Source of the DNA: Hyphomicrobiales bacterium
GTDB lineage: Bacteria > Pseudomonadota > Alphaproteobacteria > Rhizobiales > Xanthobacteraceae
Assembly: GCA_013911975.1 (NCBI GenBank)
Contig: JACESF010000024.1
Span: 1 to 52,515 of the forward strand
Length of the DNA: 52,515 bases
Direction: 5' to 3'
This document shows, piece after piece, positions 35,125 through 42,685 of the stretch. The notes beneath the pieces were generated by a model that saw nothing but the letters and a program-made list of their open reading frames with translations, did not search any database and was not told the origin of the DNA. Made by a program: the position numbers and the translations under genes. How positions within the stretch are numbered: the first letter of the stretch is position 1; the number at the start of each line of letters is the position of its first letter.

Positions 35125-36288
35125 ATGCAGACCGTCGGAAGCGACCAGTTCCAGGACATCCGCGACGCCGTGCGCGCGCTGTGCGCGGAATTCCCCGCAG
35201 AATACCATCGCCAGGTGGACGAGGCGCGGGCCTATCCCGAGGCGTTCGTGGACGCGCTGACCAAGGCCGGCTGGATGGCCGCCCTCATCCCGGAGGAATA
35301 TGGCGGCTCGGGCCTCGGGCTCACGGAAGCCTCCGTCATCATGGAGGAGATCAACCGGGCGGGCGGCAATTCCGGCGCCTGCCACGGCCAGATGTACAAC
35401 ATGAACACGCTCATCCGGCACGGCTCGGAGGAGCAGCGGCGGACATACCTGCCCAGGATCGCGTCGGGTGACCTGCGCCTCCAGTCCATGGGCGTCACCG
35501 AGCCCACCACCGGCACGGACACCACCAAGATCAAGACCACCGCCGTCCGCAAGGGCGACCGCTACGTCATCAACGGCCAGAAGGTGTGGATTTCCCGCGT
35601 CCAGCACTCGGACCTCATGATCCTGCTGGCCCGCACCACGCCGCTCGACCAGGTGAAGAAGAAGTCCGAGGGCCTCTCCATCTTCATCGTGGACATCAAG
35701 GAGGCCATGAAGAGCGGGATGACGGTGCGCCCCATCCTCAACATGGTGAACCACGAGACAAACGAGCTGTTCTTCGACAATCTGGAGATCCCCGCCGAGA
35801 ACCTCATCGGCGAGGAGGGCCAGGGCTTCAAGTATATCCTCACCGGGCTGAATGCCGAGCGCGTGCTCATCGCCGCCGAATGCATCGGCGACGGCTATTG
35901 GTTCATCGACAAGGTGACGGCCTACACCAAGGAGCGCACCGTGTTCGGCCGCCCCATCGGCCAGAACCAGGGCGTGCAATTCCCCATCGCGGAAGCCTTC
36001 ATCGAAGTGGAGGCCGCGAACCTCATGCGCTTCGAGGCGTGCCGCCTGTTCGACGCCGGGCTGCCTTGCGGCACACAGGCCAACATGTCGAAGTATCTCG
36101 CCGCCAAGGCCTCCTGGGAGGCGGCGAACGCCTGTCTCCAGTTCCACGGCGGCTTCGGCTTCGCCTGCGAATATGACGTGGAGCGCAAGTTCCGCGAGAC
36201 CCGGCTCTACCAGGTGGCGCCCATCTCCACGAACCTCATCCTGAGCTATGTGGCCGAGCACGTGCTCGGCCTGCCGCGCTCCTTCTGA
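35125..36288 (+). CDS. Acyl-CoA dehydrogenase (possible methylsuccinyl-CoA-type)
   Basis: This 387-residue acyl-CoA dehydrogenase has MGVTEPTTGTDTTKIKTTA where many relatives have EPxAGSD, then NGQKVWISR and AYTKERTVFGRPIGQNQGVQF (about 268-288). By alignment with MCAD the catalytic base is E353 (CEYDVERKF; LYQVAPIST follows). Between an MmgE/PrpD gene and a mesaconyl-CoA-hydratase-like gene, oxidation of methylsuccinyl-CoA to mesaconyl-CoA or a similar alpha,beta-desaturation is plausible. It is shorter than the roughly 550-residue methylsuccinyl-CoA dehydrogenase of the ethylmalonyl-CoA pathway, so it is not that enzyme's close orthologue. Confidence 0.9.
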   Translation: MQTVGSDQFQDIRDAVRALCAEFPAEYHRQVDEARAYPEAFVDALTKAGWMAALIPEEYGGSGLGLTEASVIMEEINRAGGNSGACHGQMYNMNTLIRHGSEEQRRTYLPRIASGDLRLQSMGVTEPTTGTDTTKIKTTAVRKGDRYVINGQKVWISRVQHSDLMILLARTTPLDQVKKKSEGLSIFIVDIKEAMKSGMTVRPILNMVNHETNELFFDNLEIPAENLIGEEGQGFKYILTGLNAERVLIAAECIGDGYWFIDKVTAYTKERTVFGRPIGQNQGVQFPIAEAFIEVEAANLMRFEACRLFDAGLPCGTQANMSKYLAAKASWEAANACLQFHGGFGFACEYDVERKFRETRLYQVAPISTNLILSYVAEHVLGLPRSF

Positions 36289-36302
36289 CGGCGGAGAGGA
36301 TC

Positions 36303-37145
36303 ATGTCCGAACCCATCGACATCGACCACCTGCGCTCCTGGATCGGCCGCGAGGACGTGGCGAGCGAAGCGCTCACCGCCGAGAAGGTGCGCCAGTTCCG
36401 TGCCACCTTCGACGAGGAGCCCGGCGCCCCGGAGGCGGGCGAAATCGCCCCGCGCCTGATGCATTGGTGCCTTGCCCAGCCGGTGGCGCTCACAAAGGCG
36501 CTGGGGCCGGACGGGCACCCCGCGCGCGGCGGCTTCCTGCCGCCCGTTCCCCTGCCCCGCCGCATGTGGGCGGGCGGCCACCTGGACTTCCACGACGAGA
36601 TCCGCGTGGGCGACGTGGTCGAGCGCGCCTCGCGCATCGAGAGCGTGGAGGTGAAGGACGGCCGCACGGGCACGCTGTGCTTCGTCACCGTGGTCCACCG
36701 GATCTCGGCGGACGGCCGCGCATGTCTCACGGAGCGGCAGGACATCGTCTATCGCGGCCTCGACGGCGCGCCCGCCAAGGCGGCGCCGGAACCCGCGCCC
36801 GCCGGCGAGCAGGTGCGCGAGGTGGACGCCTCCGCCCCGCTTCTGTTCCGCTATTCCGCGCTCACCTTCAACGGCCACCGCATCCATTACGATCATCCTT
36901 ATGTGACGCAGGTGGAAGGCTATCCGGGCCTCATCGTCCATGGCCCGCTCCAGGCGACGCTGCTGCTGCGCCATGCGGCCGAGATGAAGGGCGCGCCGCC
37001 CGCCCGCTTCTCCTTCCGGGGTCTCTCGCCCCTGTTCGACAACGCCCCCGTCCTGCTGAACGGCACCGCGTCGGACGCGGGCGTGAAGCTGTGGACCGCC
37101 CGCCCGGGCGGCCCGTTCGGCATGACCGCGGAGGCCGGCTGGTGA
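36303..37145 (+). CDS. MaoC/HTD2-type hydratase, mesaconyl-C4-CoA hydratase-like
   Basis: This 280-residue double hot-dog protein of the FAS1-type dehydratase/HTD2 group has an N-terminal half with LMHWCLAQPV and GFLPPVPLPRRMWAGGHLDF. The C-terminal hydratase half carries RYSALTFNGHRIHYDHPYVTQVEGYPGLIVHGPL (about 182-215), including the catalytic Asp/His region HYDHPY and the HGPL motif. Relatives hydrate mesaconyl-C4-CoA or itaconyl-CoA to citramalyl-CoA. It is 14 bases after the dehydrogenase and overlaps the CitE-like gene, which would cleave the product. Confidence 0.9.
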   Translation: MSEPIDIDHLRSWIGREDVASEALTAEKVRQFRATFDEEPGAPEAGEIAPRLMHWCLAQPVALTKALGPDGHPARGGFLPPVPLPRRMWAGGHLDFHDEIRVGDVVERASRIESVEVKDGRTGTLCFVTVVHRISADGRACLTERQDIVYRGLDGAPAKAAPEPAPAGEQVREVDASAPLLFRYSALTFNGHRIHYDHPYVTQVEGYPGLIVHGPLQATLLLRHAAEMKGAPPARFSFRGLSPLFDNAPVLLNGTASDAGVKLWTARPGGPFGMTAEAGW

Positions 37146-37933
37146 GCGCGCTCGATTTCCTCGTCCCCCTCTTCGTTCCCGCCAACCGGCCCGAGCGGTT
37201 CGAGAAGGCCGCCGCCGCCGCGCCCGACGCGGTGATCCTCGACCTGGAGGACGCCGTCGCCCCCGATGCCAAGGACGCCGCCCGCGACGCCCTGCGCACG
37301 GACTTCACCACGCTCCCGGTTCTGGTGCGCAGCAATGCCGCGGGCACGCCGTGGCACGCGGCCGACCTTGCCGCCGTGGCCCGGCTGAAGCCCGCCGCCC
37401 TCCTCCTGCCCAAGGCGGAGACGACGGACACGCTCGATGCCGTCGCTGCCGCCATCGGCCCGGACATTCCGGTGATCGCCCTGGTGGAGACCGCCCTCGG
37501 CCTCGCCAATGTCCGTGCGCTGGCGGCGCATGAGGCGGTGAAGCGCCTCGCCTTCGGCTCGGTGGATTTCTGCGCCGACCTCGGCTGCGCCCATGTGCGC
37601 GAGGCCCTGCTTTCGGCCCGCTCGGAACTGGTGCTCGCCGCCCGCCTCGCGGGCATCGCCGCGCCCATCGACGGCGTGACCACCCGCATCGATGATGCAG
37701 GGGAAGCCACCGATGACGCGCGCTATGCCCGCGATCTCGGCTTCAGCGGGAAGCTCGCCATCCATCCCCGGCAGATCGAGCCGATTCGCGCCGGCTTCCG
37801 CCCCTCGGATGCCGACATCGCCTGGGCCGAGCGGGTGCTCGCCAGCGGCGAGGGCGCCGCCGCCGTGGACGGGGCCATGGTGGACGAGCCGGTGCGCATC
37901 CGCGCCCGCGCCATTCTCGCGGCCCGCGGCTGA
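37142..37933 (+). CDS. HpcH/HpaI-CitE family CoA-ester lyase (citramalyl/malyl-CoA lyase-like)
   Basis: This 263-residue TIM-barrel lyase splits 3-hydroxyacyl-CoA such as citramalyl-CoA into acetyl-CoA and pyruvate, or methylmalyl-CoA into propionyl-CoA and glyoxylate. Motifs are LFVPANRPERFEKAAAA (9-25), ILDLEDAVAPD, RSNAAGT (substrate arginine), ALVETALGLAN (metal-ligand glutamate) and FSGKLAIHPRQI. The start is a GTG at 37142 that overlaps the previous stop (GTGA); the in-frame region upstream belongs to the hydratase gene. It completes the transferase-dehydrogenase-hydratase-lyase set of the cluster. Confidence 0.92.
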   Translation: MSALDFLVPLFVPANRPERFEKAAAAAPDAVILDLEDAVAPDAKDAARDALRTDFTTLPVLVRSNAAGTPWHAADLAAVARLKPAALLLPKAETTDTLDAVAAAIGPDIPVIALVETALGLANVRALAAHEAVKRLAFGSVDFCADLGCAHVREALLSARSELVLAARLAGIAAPIDGVTTRIDDAGEATDDARYARDLGFSGKLAIHPRQIEPIRAGFRPSDADIAWAERVLASGEGAAAVDGAMVDEPVRIRARAILAARG

Positions 37934-38009
37934 CGCTCCCCCCGCCGCGTGACTTTTGCCGCGCGGCGGGCGATGGAAGGGGCCGCCCCTGCCCCGTGGG
38001 AGATCGCGC

Positions 38010-38987
38010 ATGCTGAACCGCCGCACCCTCGTCTCCGCCGCCCTCGCCGCCCCTCTCGCGCCCGCTGCGGCTTTCGCCGCCGACGCGCCCTCGGGCCTGA
38101 AGGCCGCCTTCGACGCGCTCGCCCGCATTCCGGGCACCACCACCAGCGGCCTCATCGCCACCGAGGGGCCCAAGGGCGGTTGGCGCAGCGGCCTCGATCC
38201 GCAGAAGCCCCTGTTCGTGGGCAGCGCGGTGAAGACCTTCATCCTCGCCCAGGTGCTGCGGCAGGTGGAGGCGGGCAAGATCAGCGAGAACGATCAGTGG
38301 GCGGTGGATGATTCCGTCCGCATGAGCGGCAGCCAGTGGTTCGAGAAGCTCACCGGCACCACCACGGCGCGCTGCGTGCTGGAAGCCATGATCAGCCAGA
38401 GCGACGACACTGCCACCGACATCTGCCTCGCCAAGGTGGGGCCGGAGAGCGTGCGCGCCCTGGTGCGCGAGGCGGGGCTCACCTCCGTGCGCATCCCTGA
38501 TTCGACGCGCCGCCTCGTGTCCTACCTGGCGGGCGCCCCGCTGGGCGAGGATATCGGCTGGGCGGGCGTGCAGAGGCTGGACACGGGCTGGACCGCCGGT
38601 CCGCCCCGCGCCGCCGTCAACGACACCCAGTCCATGATGTCGTCCGCCGACGACCTCGTGCGCTGGTACCAGACCTCGCTGTCCGGCGCCTTCTTCCAGA
38701 AGCCCGCGACGCTGGTGGAATACAAGCGCATCCTCACCATGGCCGATGCGCTCTCCGCCGTGGTGCCGGACGGGCTCGCCTCCTATGGCAAGGGCGGCAG
38801 CATCGACTGGCTGGACTTCCGCTGCTTCTGCGTCGCCGGGCAGATGGTGGTGGGCGAGAACCGGGCGAGCTTCTGCTTCACGGTGAACTGGACCAGCCCG
38901 GACAGCGGCGTCGCGCCCGTCTTCAACGGCTTCAAGGACGCCGTGTCCGGCGCGCTGGCCCAGGCCGCCGCCGCACTGAAGGGCTGA
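38010..38987 (+). CDS. Class A beta-lactamase-like serine hydrolase
   Basis: This 325-residue exported protein has a twin-arginine-like signal (NRRTLVSAALAAPLAPAAAFA) cleaved near residue 24. It shows the penicillin-recognising triad: S72-x-x-K75 (GSAVKTF), S131-D132-D133 in place of the usual SDN, and K261-G-G (YGKGGSID) in place of KTG. The Asn-to-Asp change and the KGG box suggest a chromosomal beta-lactamase-like hydrolase whose action on antibiotics cannot be assumed. I start at ATG 38010 with GGGAG upstream; 54 bases of in-frame extension lack a ribosome site. It stands alone, 76 bases after the CitE-like gene. Confidence 0.85.
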   Translation: MLNRRTLVSAALAAPLAPAAAFAADAPSGLKAAFDALARIPGTTTSGLIATEGPKGGWRSGLDPQKPLFVGSAVKTFILAQVLRQVEAGKISENDQWAVDDSVRMSGSQWFEKLTGTTTARCVLEAMISQSDDTATDICLAKVGPESVRALVREAGLTSVRIPDSTRRLVSYLAGAPLGEDIGWAGVQRLDTGWTAGPPRAAVNDTQSMMSSADDLVRWYQTSLSGAFFQKPATLVEYKRILTMADALSAVVPDGLASYGKGGSIDWLDFRCFCVAGQMVVGENRASFCFTVNWTSPDSGVAPVFNGFKDAVSGALAQAAAALKG

Positions 38988-39016
38988 CGGAGCGTCATCC
39001 GAGCCCCCGCGCGCCC

Positions 39017-39041
39017 GCATGCCGGCCGCGCGTCGGCATGC
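39017..39041 (+). terminator. Hairpin after the beta-lactamase-like gene
   Basis: GCATGCCG (39017-39024) pairs perfectly with CGGCATGC (39034-39041) around a 9-base GC loop, 30 bases past the stop. No T-run follows. It is a weak candidate for the transcript end before serA. Confidence 0.35.
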
Positions 39042-39172
39042 CTGGACGGCGGCCGCAAAAGCGCTACTTTCGCGCCGCCCTCGGACCGTCCGCTCCGGGG
39101 GTCCACCTGCCGCACCGGCCGGGCCGGGTTTTCCCGCCCTGCCGCCTATCATCGCCGAAGGACGTCGGACCC

Positions 39173-40441
39173 GTGCACGACAGCCAGACCCACCAGCCGC
39201 ACCTCTCGCTCGCCAAGGACAAGATCCGGGTGCTGCTCCTCGAGGGCGTCAACGATAGCGCCGTCGAGCTGATGACGGCGGCGGGCTACACCAACCTCAC
39301 CCGCCTGCCCAAGGCGCTGGACGGCGAGGCGCTGAAGGAGGCGGTGAAGGGCGTCCACATCCTGGGCATCCGCTCGCGCACCCACATCACCCAGGAGGTG
39401 CTGGAAGCCGCCGACCGGCTGATCGCCATCGGCTGCTTCAGCGTGGGCACCAACCAGGTGGAGCTGGACCCCTGCCGCGCGCACGGCATTCCCGTGTTCA
39501 ACGCCCCCTTCTCCAACACGCGCTCGGTGGCCGAGCTGGTGATCGGCGAGATCGTGATGATGATGCGCCGCGTCATCACCCGGTCCAACGCCGCCCATGA
39601 GGGCCGCTGGGACAAGTCCGCCAACAACAGCCACGAAGTGCGCGGCAAGACGCTGGGCATCGTCGGCTACGGCAATATCGGCTCGCAGCTCTCCAACCTC
39701 GCCGAGGCGATGGGCATGCGGGTGCTGTTCTACGATCACACCGACAAGCTGCGCCACGGCAACACCGAGGCCACCGCCTCCCTGCACGATCTGCTCGGCC
39801 AGAGCGACGTGGTCACGCTCCACGTTCCCGAGACGGCGGCCACCCACGGCATGATCGGCGCCGCCGAGATCGCGGCCATGAAGGACGGCGCCTATTTCAT
39901 CAACAATGCGCGCGGCACCGTGGTGGACCTCGACGCCCTCGCGGACGCGCTGAAGGCGGGCAAGCTGCGCGGCGCGGCGGTGGACGTGTTCCCCGTGGAG
40001 CCGGGCTCCAACAACGAACGCTTCGTCTCGCCCCTCCAGGGCCTCGACAACGTCATCCTCACCCCGCACATCGGCGGCTCCACCGAGGAGGCGCAGGAGC
40101 GCATCGGCGCGGAGGTGGCCCGCAAGCTGGTGGACTACAGCGACACGGGCTCCACCATGGGCGCGGTGAACTTCCCGCAGGTCCAGCTTCCCGCCCGCCC
40201 CCTGGGCACGCGCTTCATCCATGTCCAGCGCAACGTGCCGGGCATGCTGGGGCGGCTCAACGAGGTGCTGGCGCGTCACTCGGTGAACATCGCCGCGCAG
40301 TATTTCGAATCCCATGGGGACGTGGGCTACGTGGTGCTGGATGCCGACGCCTCGGCGGCGGACACCCAGGCCGTGCTCTCGGACATCCGCGCGCTGGACG
40401 GCACCATCCGCGCCCGGCTGCTGTACGAATACAAGCTCTGA
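39173..40441 (+). CDS. serA: D-3-phosphoglycerate dehydrogenase
   Basis: This 422-residue enzyme catalyses the first step of serine synthesis. The NAD-binding motif GIVGYGNIGSQ is at 162-172, the active-site arginine sits in NNARGTVVD, and the histidine in LTPHIGGSTEEAQ. An ACT regulatory domain fills about residues 350-422 (FIHVQRNVPGMLGRLNEVL), as in the serine-inhibited E. coli-type SerA. I choose the GTG at 39173, which gives MHDSQTHQPHLSLAKDKIRVLLLEG, close to E. coli SerA; the upstream in-frame ATG at 39038 adds unconserved residues. It ends in a leucine (YEYKL). It is followed by a hairpin and then the TenA-like gene. Confidence 0.94.
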   Translation: MHDSQTHQPHLSLAKDKIRVLLLEGVNDSAVELMTAAGYTNLTRLPKALDGEALKEAVKGVHILGIRSRTHITQEVLEAADRLIAIGCFSVGTNQVELDPCRAHGIPVFNAPFSNTRSVAELVIGEIVMMMRRVITRSNAAHEGRWDKSANNSHEVRGKTLGIVGYGNIGSQLSNLAEAMGMRVLFYDHTDKLRHGNTEATASLHDLLGQSDVVTLHVPETAATHGMIGAAEIAAMKDGAYFINNARGTVVDLDALADALKAGKLRGAAVDVFPVEPGSNNERFVSPLQGLDNVILTPHIGGSTEEAQERIGAEVARKLVDYSDTGSTMGAVNFPQVQLPARPLGTRFIHVQRNVPGMLGRLNEVLARHSVNIAAQYFESHGDVGYVVLDADASAADTQAVLSDIRALDGTIRARLLYEYKL

Positions 40442-40450
40442 GCGTTCCAA

Positions 40451-40475
40451 GGCGCGGCGGCCCGGTCGCCGCGCC
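40451..40475 (+). terminator. Hairpin after serA
   Basis: GGCGCGGCG (40451-40459) pairs with CGCCGCGCC (40467-40475) around a 7-base loop, nine bases past the serA stop and 17 bases before the TenA-like start. There is no T-run, so termination is doubtful; attenuation is possible. Confidence 0.45.
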
Positions 40476-40492
40476 CCTCCCGGAGGCGGCCC

Positions 40493-41149
40493 ATGGACAT
40501 CTTCGACCGGCTGAAGGCCGCGCGCGCCGCCGACTGGCGCCTCTATGTGGACCATCCCTTCGTGCGCCAGATGGGCGCCGGAACCCTGCCCGAGGGCGCG
40601 TTCCGCGCCTATCTCGTCCAGGACTACCTGTTCCTCATCCAGTTCGCCCGCGCCTATGCGCTGGCGGCCTATAAGAGCCGCACCCTCGCCGACATCCGCG
40701 CCGCGCAGGACGGGCTCGCCGCCATCCTGAACGAGACCGAGCTTCATGTGCGCCTGTGCGCCCGCTGGGGCCTGTCACGGGCGGACATGGAGGCGGCGCA
40801 GGAGCATCAGGCCACCGTCGCCTATACCCGCTTCGTGCTGGATTGCGGCGCGGCCGGAGACCTTCTGGACCTGCACGTCGCCTTGGCACCCTGCGTGGTG
40901 GGCTATGCCGAGATCGGCCGCGCTTTGGCGCCCGACGGCATCGCGCCGACCCACCCCTATGCGGACTGGATCGGCGAATATGCGGGCGAGGGCTATCAGA
41001 ACGTGGCCCAGGCGGCCCGCCGCCACCTGGACGACCTCGCTGCCCGCGCCATGACGGAAACCCGCTTCGCCGACCTCGCCGCCCTGTTCGGCAAGGCGTC
41101 ACGGCTGGAAGCGGATTTCTGGCAGATGGGCCTCGACCTCGCGGGGTGA
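40493..41149 (+). CDS. tenA: TenA-family thiaminase II / aminopyrimidine aminohydrolase
   Basis: This 218-residue all-helical TenA protein probably salvages thiamine by hydrolysing 4-amino-5-aminomethyl-2-methylpyrimidine. Key residues are visible: D44 in QDYLFL, Y112 (YTRFVLD), the nucleophile C134 in ALAPCVVGYAEIG, and E206 in the C-terminal EADFWQMGL. Its length matches the family (about 220-236). It lies 51 bases after serA and converges with the cobalamin-transport operon; no other thiamine gene is nearby. The upstream GGAGG serves as ribosome site. Confidence 0.92.
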   Translation: MDIFDRLKAARAADWRLYVDHPFVRQMGAGTLPEGAFRAYLVQDYLFLIQFARAYALAAYKSRTLADIRAAQDGLAAILNETELHVRLCARWGLSRADMEAAQEHQATVAYTRFVLDCGAAGDLLDLHVALAPCVVGYAEIGRALAPDGIAPTHPYADWIGEYAGEGYQNVAQAARRHLDDLAARAMTETRFADLAALFGKASRLEADFWQMGLDLAG

Positions 41150-41160
41150 GGCCCTAAGGC

Positions 41161-41175
41161 GATCCGGCCCGGATC
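41161..41175. repeat. 15-bp palindrome at a second convergent junction
   Basis: GATCCGGCCCGGATC lies between the TenA-like stop (41149) and the convergent stop at 41181. It is one base longer than the palindrome at 5462-5475, which also separates convergent genes. It may be a small bidirectional hairpin. Confidence 0.45.
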
Positions 41176-41180
41176 ACCCC

Positions 41181-41903
41181 TCACGCCCGGCCCGTTCCCG
41201 CCCCGTGGGGCGGGTGGATGGAGAGGCAGGGGACGAGCCCGTCGGGGATGGGAATGCTCGCCGCATGGGTGCGCCGGTGGGCCAGAAGCTTCGGCAGGAC
41301 ATGGGTGTGCGGCCCGTCCGGGCTGCGGCCGTCCGCCGGGGGAATGGGCTGGTAGACCTCGATGCGCCCCAGCGCCGAGATGAAGACCCGGTGCGGGGCA
41401 TGGGCGAGCATGGCGCCCATGAGGCCCGGCGCCTCGAACAGCCCCCGCCCCTGCGCGGCCCGCAGCGCGGCGATCAGCTCCGGCGCCCCGGTCCGCACGC
41501 AGGCCTCCACGGCGCCGAGGCCGATGCCGAGGTCGAACAGCACATGCCCCTCGTCCTGCGGTCGCAGGGGCGCGGGGTCGGGGCCGACTTCCGTGATGCA
41601 GTCCCGGCCCGCCCGCGCGGCGGATGCCTGCGGCAAGCAGCAGGCCAGCGCCCGCACGCGGCGCGCCTCGTGGCGGGAGGGCATTTCATAATCGACGATC
41701 ACCGCCTCGGGATGGGCAATCACCCGCAGGCCGCCGCGCTCCGTCACCACTTCCACGCGGCCGGACGCCTCCTCGAGGCGCGCGGGCTCGCCAGGCACCC
41801 GGATGAATTCGGCGATGCCCCCGAACACGCCGAGGCTCCAGCCCGTGGCGTCGTCATGGGCCGCGTGCCGCAGGCGGGTGAAAGCGTCCGAGGTCTCGAT
41901 CAT
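41181..41903 (-). CDS. Conserved-looking protein of unknown function in the cobalamin operon
   Basis: I do not recognise this 240-residue protein. It has no signal peptide or membrane segment, so it is probably cytoplasmic. Visible features are a compact N-terminal half (TGWSLGVFGGIAEFIRVPGEP), a cysteine-bearing stretch (ALACCLPQ and RDCITEVGPDPAP), GHVLFDLGIGLGAVEACVRTG at about 119-139, and a histidine-rich C-terminus (GPHTHVLPKLLAHRRTHAAS, then SIHPPHG). Its start overlaps the stop of the btuD-like gene (ATGA), making it the fifth and last gene of the riboswitch-controlled cobalamin uptake operon. A role in handling or trafficking the imported cobalamin is an inference from position only. 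Confidence 0.85.
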   Translation of the reverse strand: MIETSDAFTRLRHAAHDDATGWSLGVFGGIAEFIRVPGEPARLEEASGRVEVVTERGGLRVIAHPEAVIVDYEMPSRHEARRVRALACCLPQASAARAGRDCITEVGPDPAPLRPQDEGHVLFDLGIGLGAVEACVRTGAPELIAALRAAQGRGLFEAPGLMGAMLAHAPHRVFISALGRIEVYQPIPPADGRSPDGPHTHVLPKLLAHRRTHAASIPIPDGLVPCLSIHPPHGAGTGRA

Positions 41904-42685
41904 GCAAGCGGCTCCTGCGGTGGTGCGCCGGCGCCGGTGCGGCGCCAGGGCAGGATGAAGGGCTCCCCGTGGCGCGTGCCGGTCTCCACCGTCACGCCAT
42001 AGGCGTCCGCGACCCGTTCGGGCTCAAGGACCAGGCCGGGCGCGCCCTCCGCCACCGCCTGCCCACTCTTCATCAGCAGCAGCCGGTCGCAGAAGCGGGC
42101 GGCCAGCGTCAGATCATGCAGCACCGCCACCACGGCGGCTCCGGCGCGGGCGGCCTCCCGCAGGGCCTCCATCACCTGGAGCTGGTGGTAGGGATCGAGG
42201 GCCGCCACCGGCTCGTCGGCCAGCAGCACGGGCGCCTCCACCGCCAGCGCGCGCGCCAGCAGCACCCGCGCCCGCTCGCCGCCGGACAGCGACCCGGTGG
42301 TGCGCCCGCGCAGGGCAAGGACATCCGCCGCCGCCATGGCGCGCGCGGCGGCGCCGTCCACCTCGGCCCGGCCGTGGGGCAGGCGCCCGAGGGCCACCAC
42401 CTCCTCCACCCGCATGGGCCAGTGGATGCGCCCGTTCTGGGCGAGGTAGGCGACGGCGCGCCCGAGCGCCGCGCGGCCGAGATCGGATGCCGTGCGCCCG
42501 CCATAGGTGACGCTGCCGGCGGCGATGGGATCGAGCGCGCAGAGCGCGCGCAGCACGCTGGTCTTGCCCGCGCCGTTGGGGCCGATGAGGCCGAGCATCT
42601 CCCCCGGCCGCGCGGTGAGGGACAGGTCCCGCACCACCGGGGCGCCGCCCCGCACGAGGGTGAGGTTTCGCGCCGCGACGATCAT
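41900..42685 (-). CDS. btuD: Cobalamin ABC transporter ATP-binding protein (BtuD-like)
   Basis: This 261-residue ATPase of the FecE/BtuD/HmuV group has Walker [10 protein letters not shown] (35-43), the signature SLSGGERARVLLARAL, Walker B VLLADEPVAALDP and H-loop VLHDLTLAAR. Sequence alone would allow iron-siderophore, heme or vitamin B12 import. The cobalamin riboswitch upstream of the operon and the BtuB-type receptor decide for B12. Its start overlaps the permease gene (ATGA). Confidence 0.9.
   Translation of the reverse strand: MIVAARNLTLVRGGAPVVRDLSLTARPGEMLGLIGPNGAGKTSVLRALCALDPIAAGSVTYGGRTASDLGRAALGRAVAYLAQNGRIHWPMRVEEVVALGRLPHGRAEVDGAAARAMAAADVLALRGRTTGSLSGGERARVLLARALAVEAPVLLADEPVAALDPYHQLQVMEALREAARAGAAVVAVLHDLTLAARFCDRLLLMKSGQAVAEGAPGLVLEPERVADAYGVTVETGTRHGEPFILPWRRTGAGAPPQEPLA

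Noticed and set aside
35125..36288. Calling this the methylsuccinyl-CoA dehydrogenase (mcd) of the ethylmalonyl-CoA pathway
   Set aside because: It is about 160 residues too short for that enzyme, and no ccr, ecm or epimerase genes are present; only a similar reaction type is proposed.
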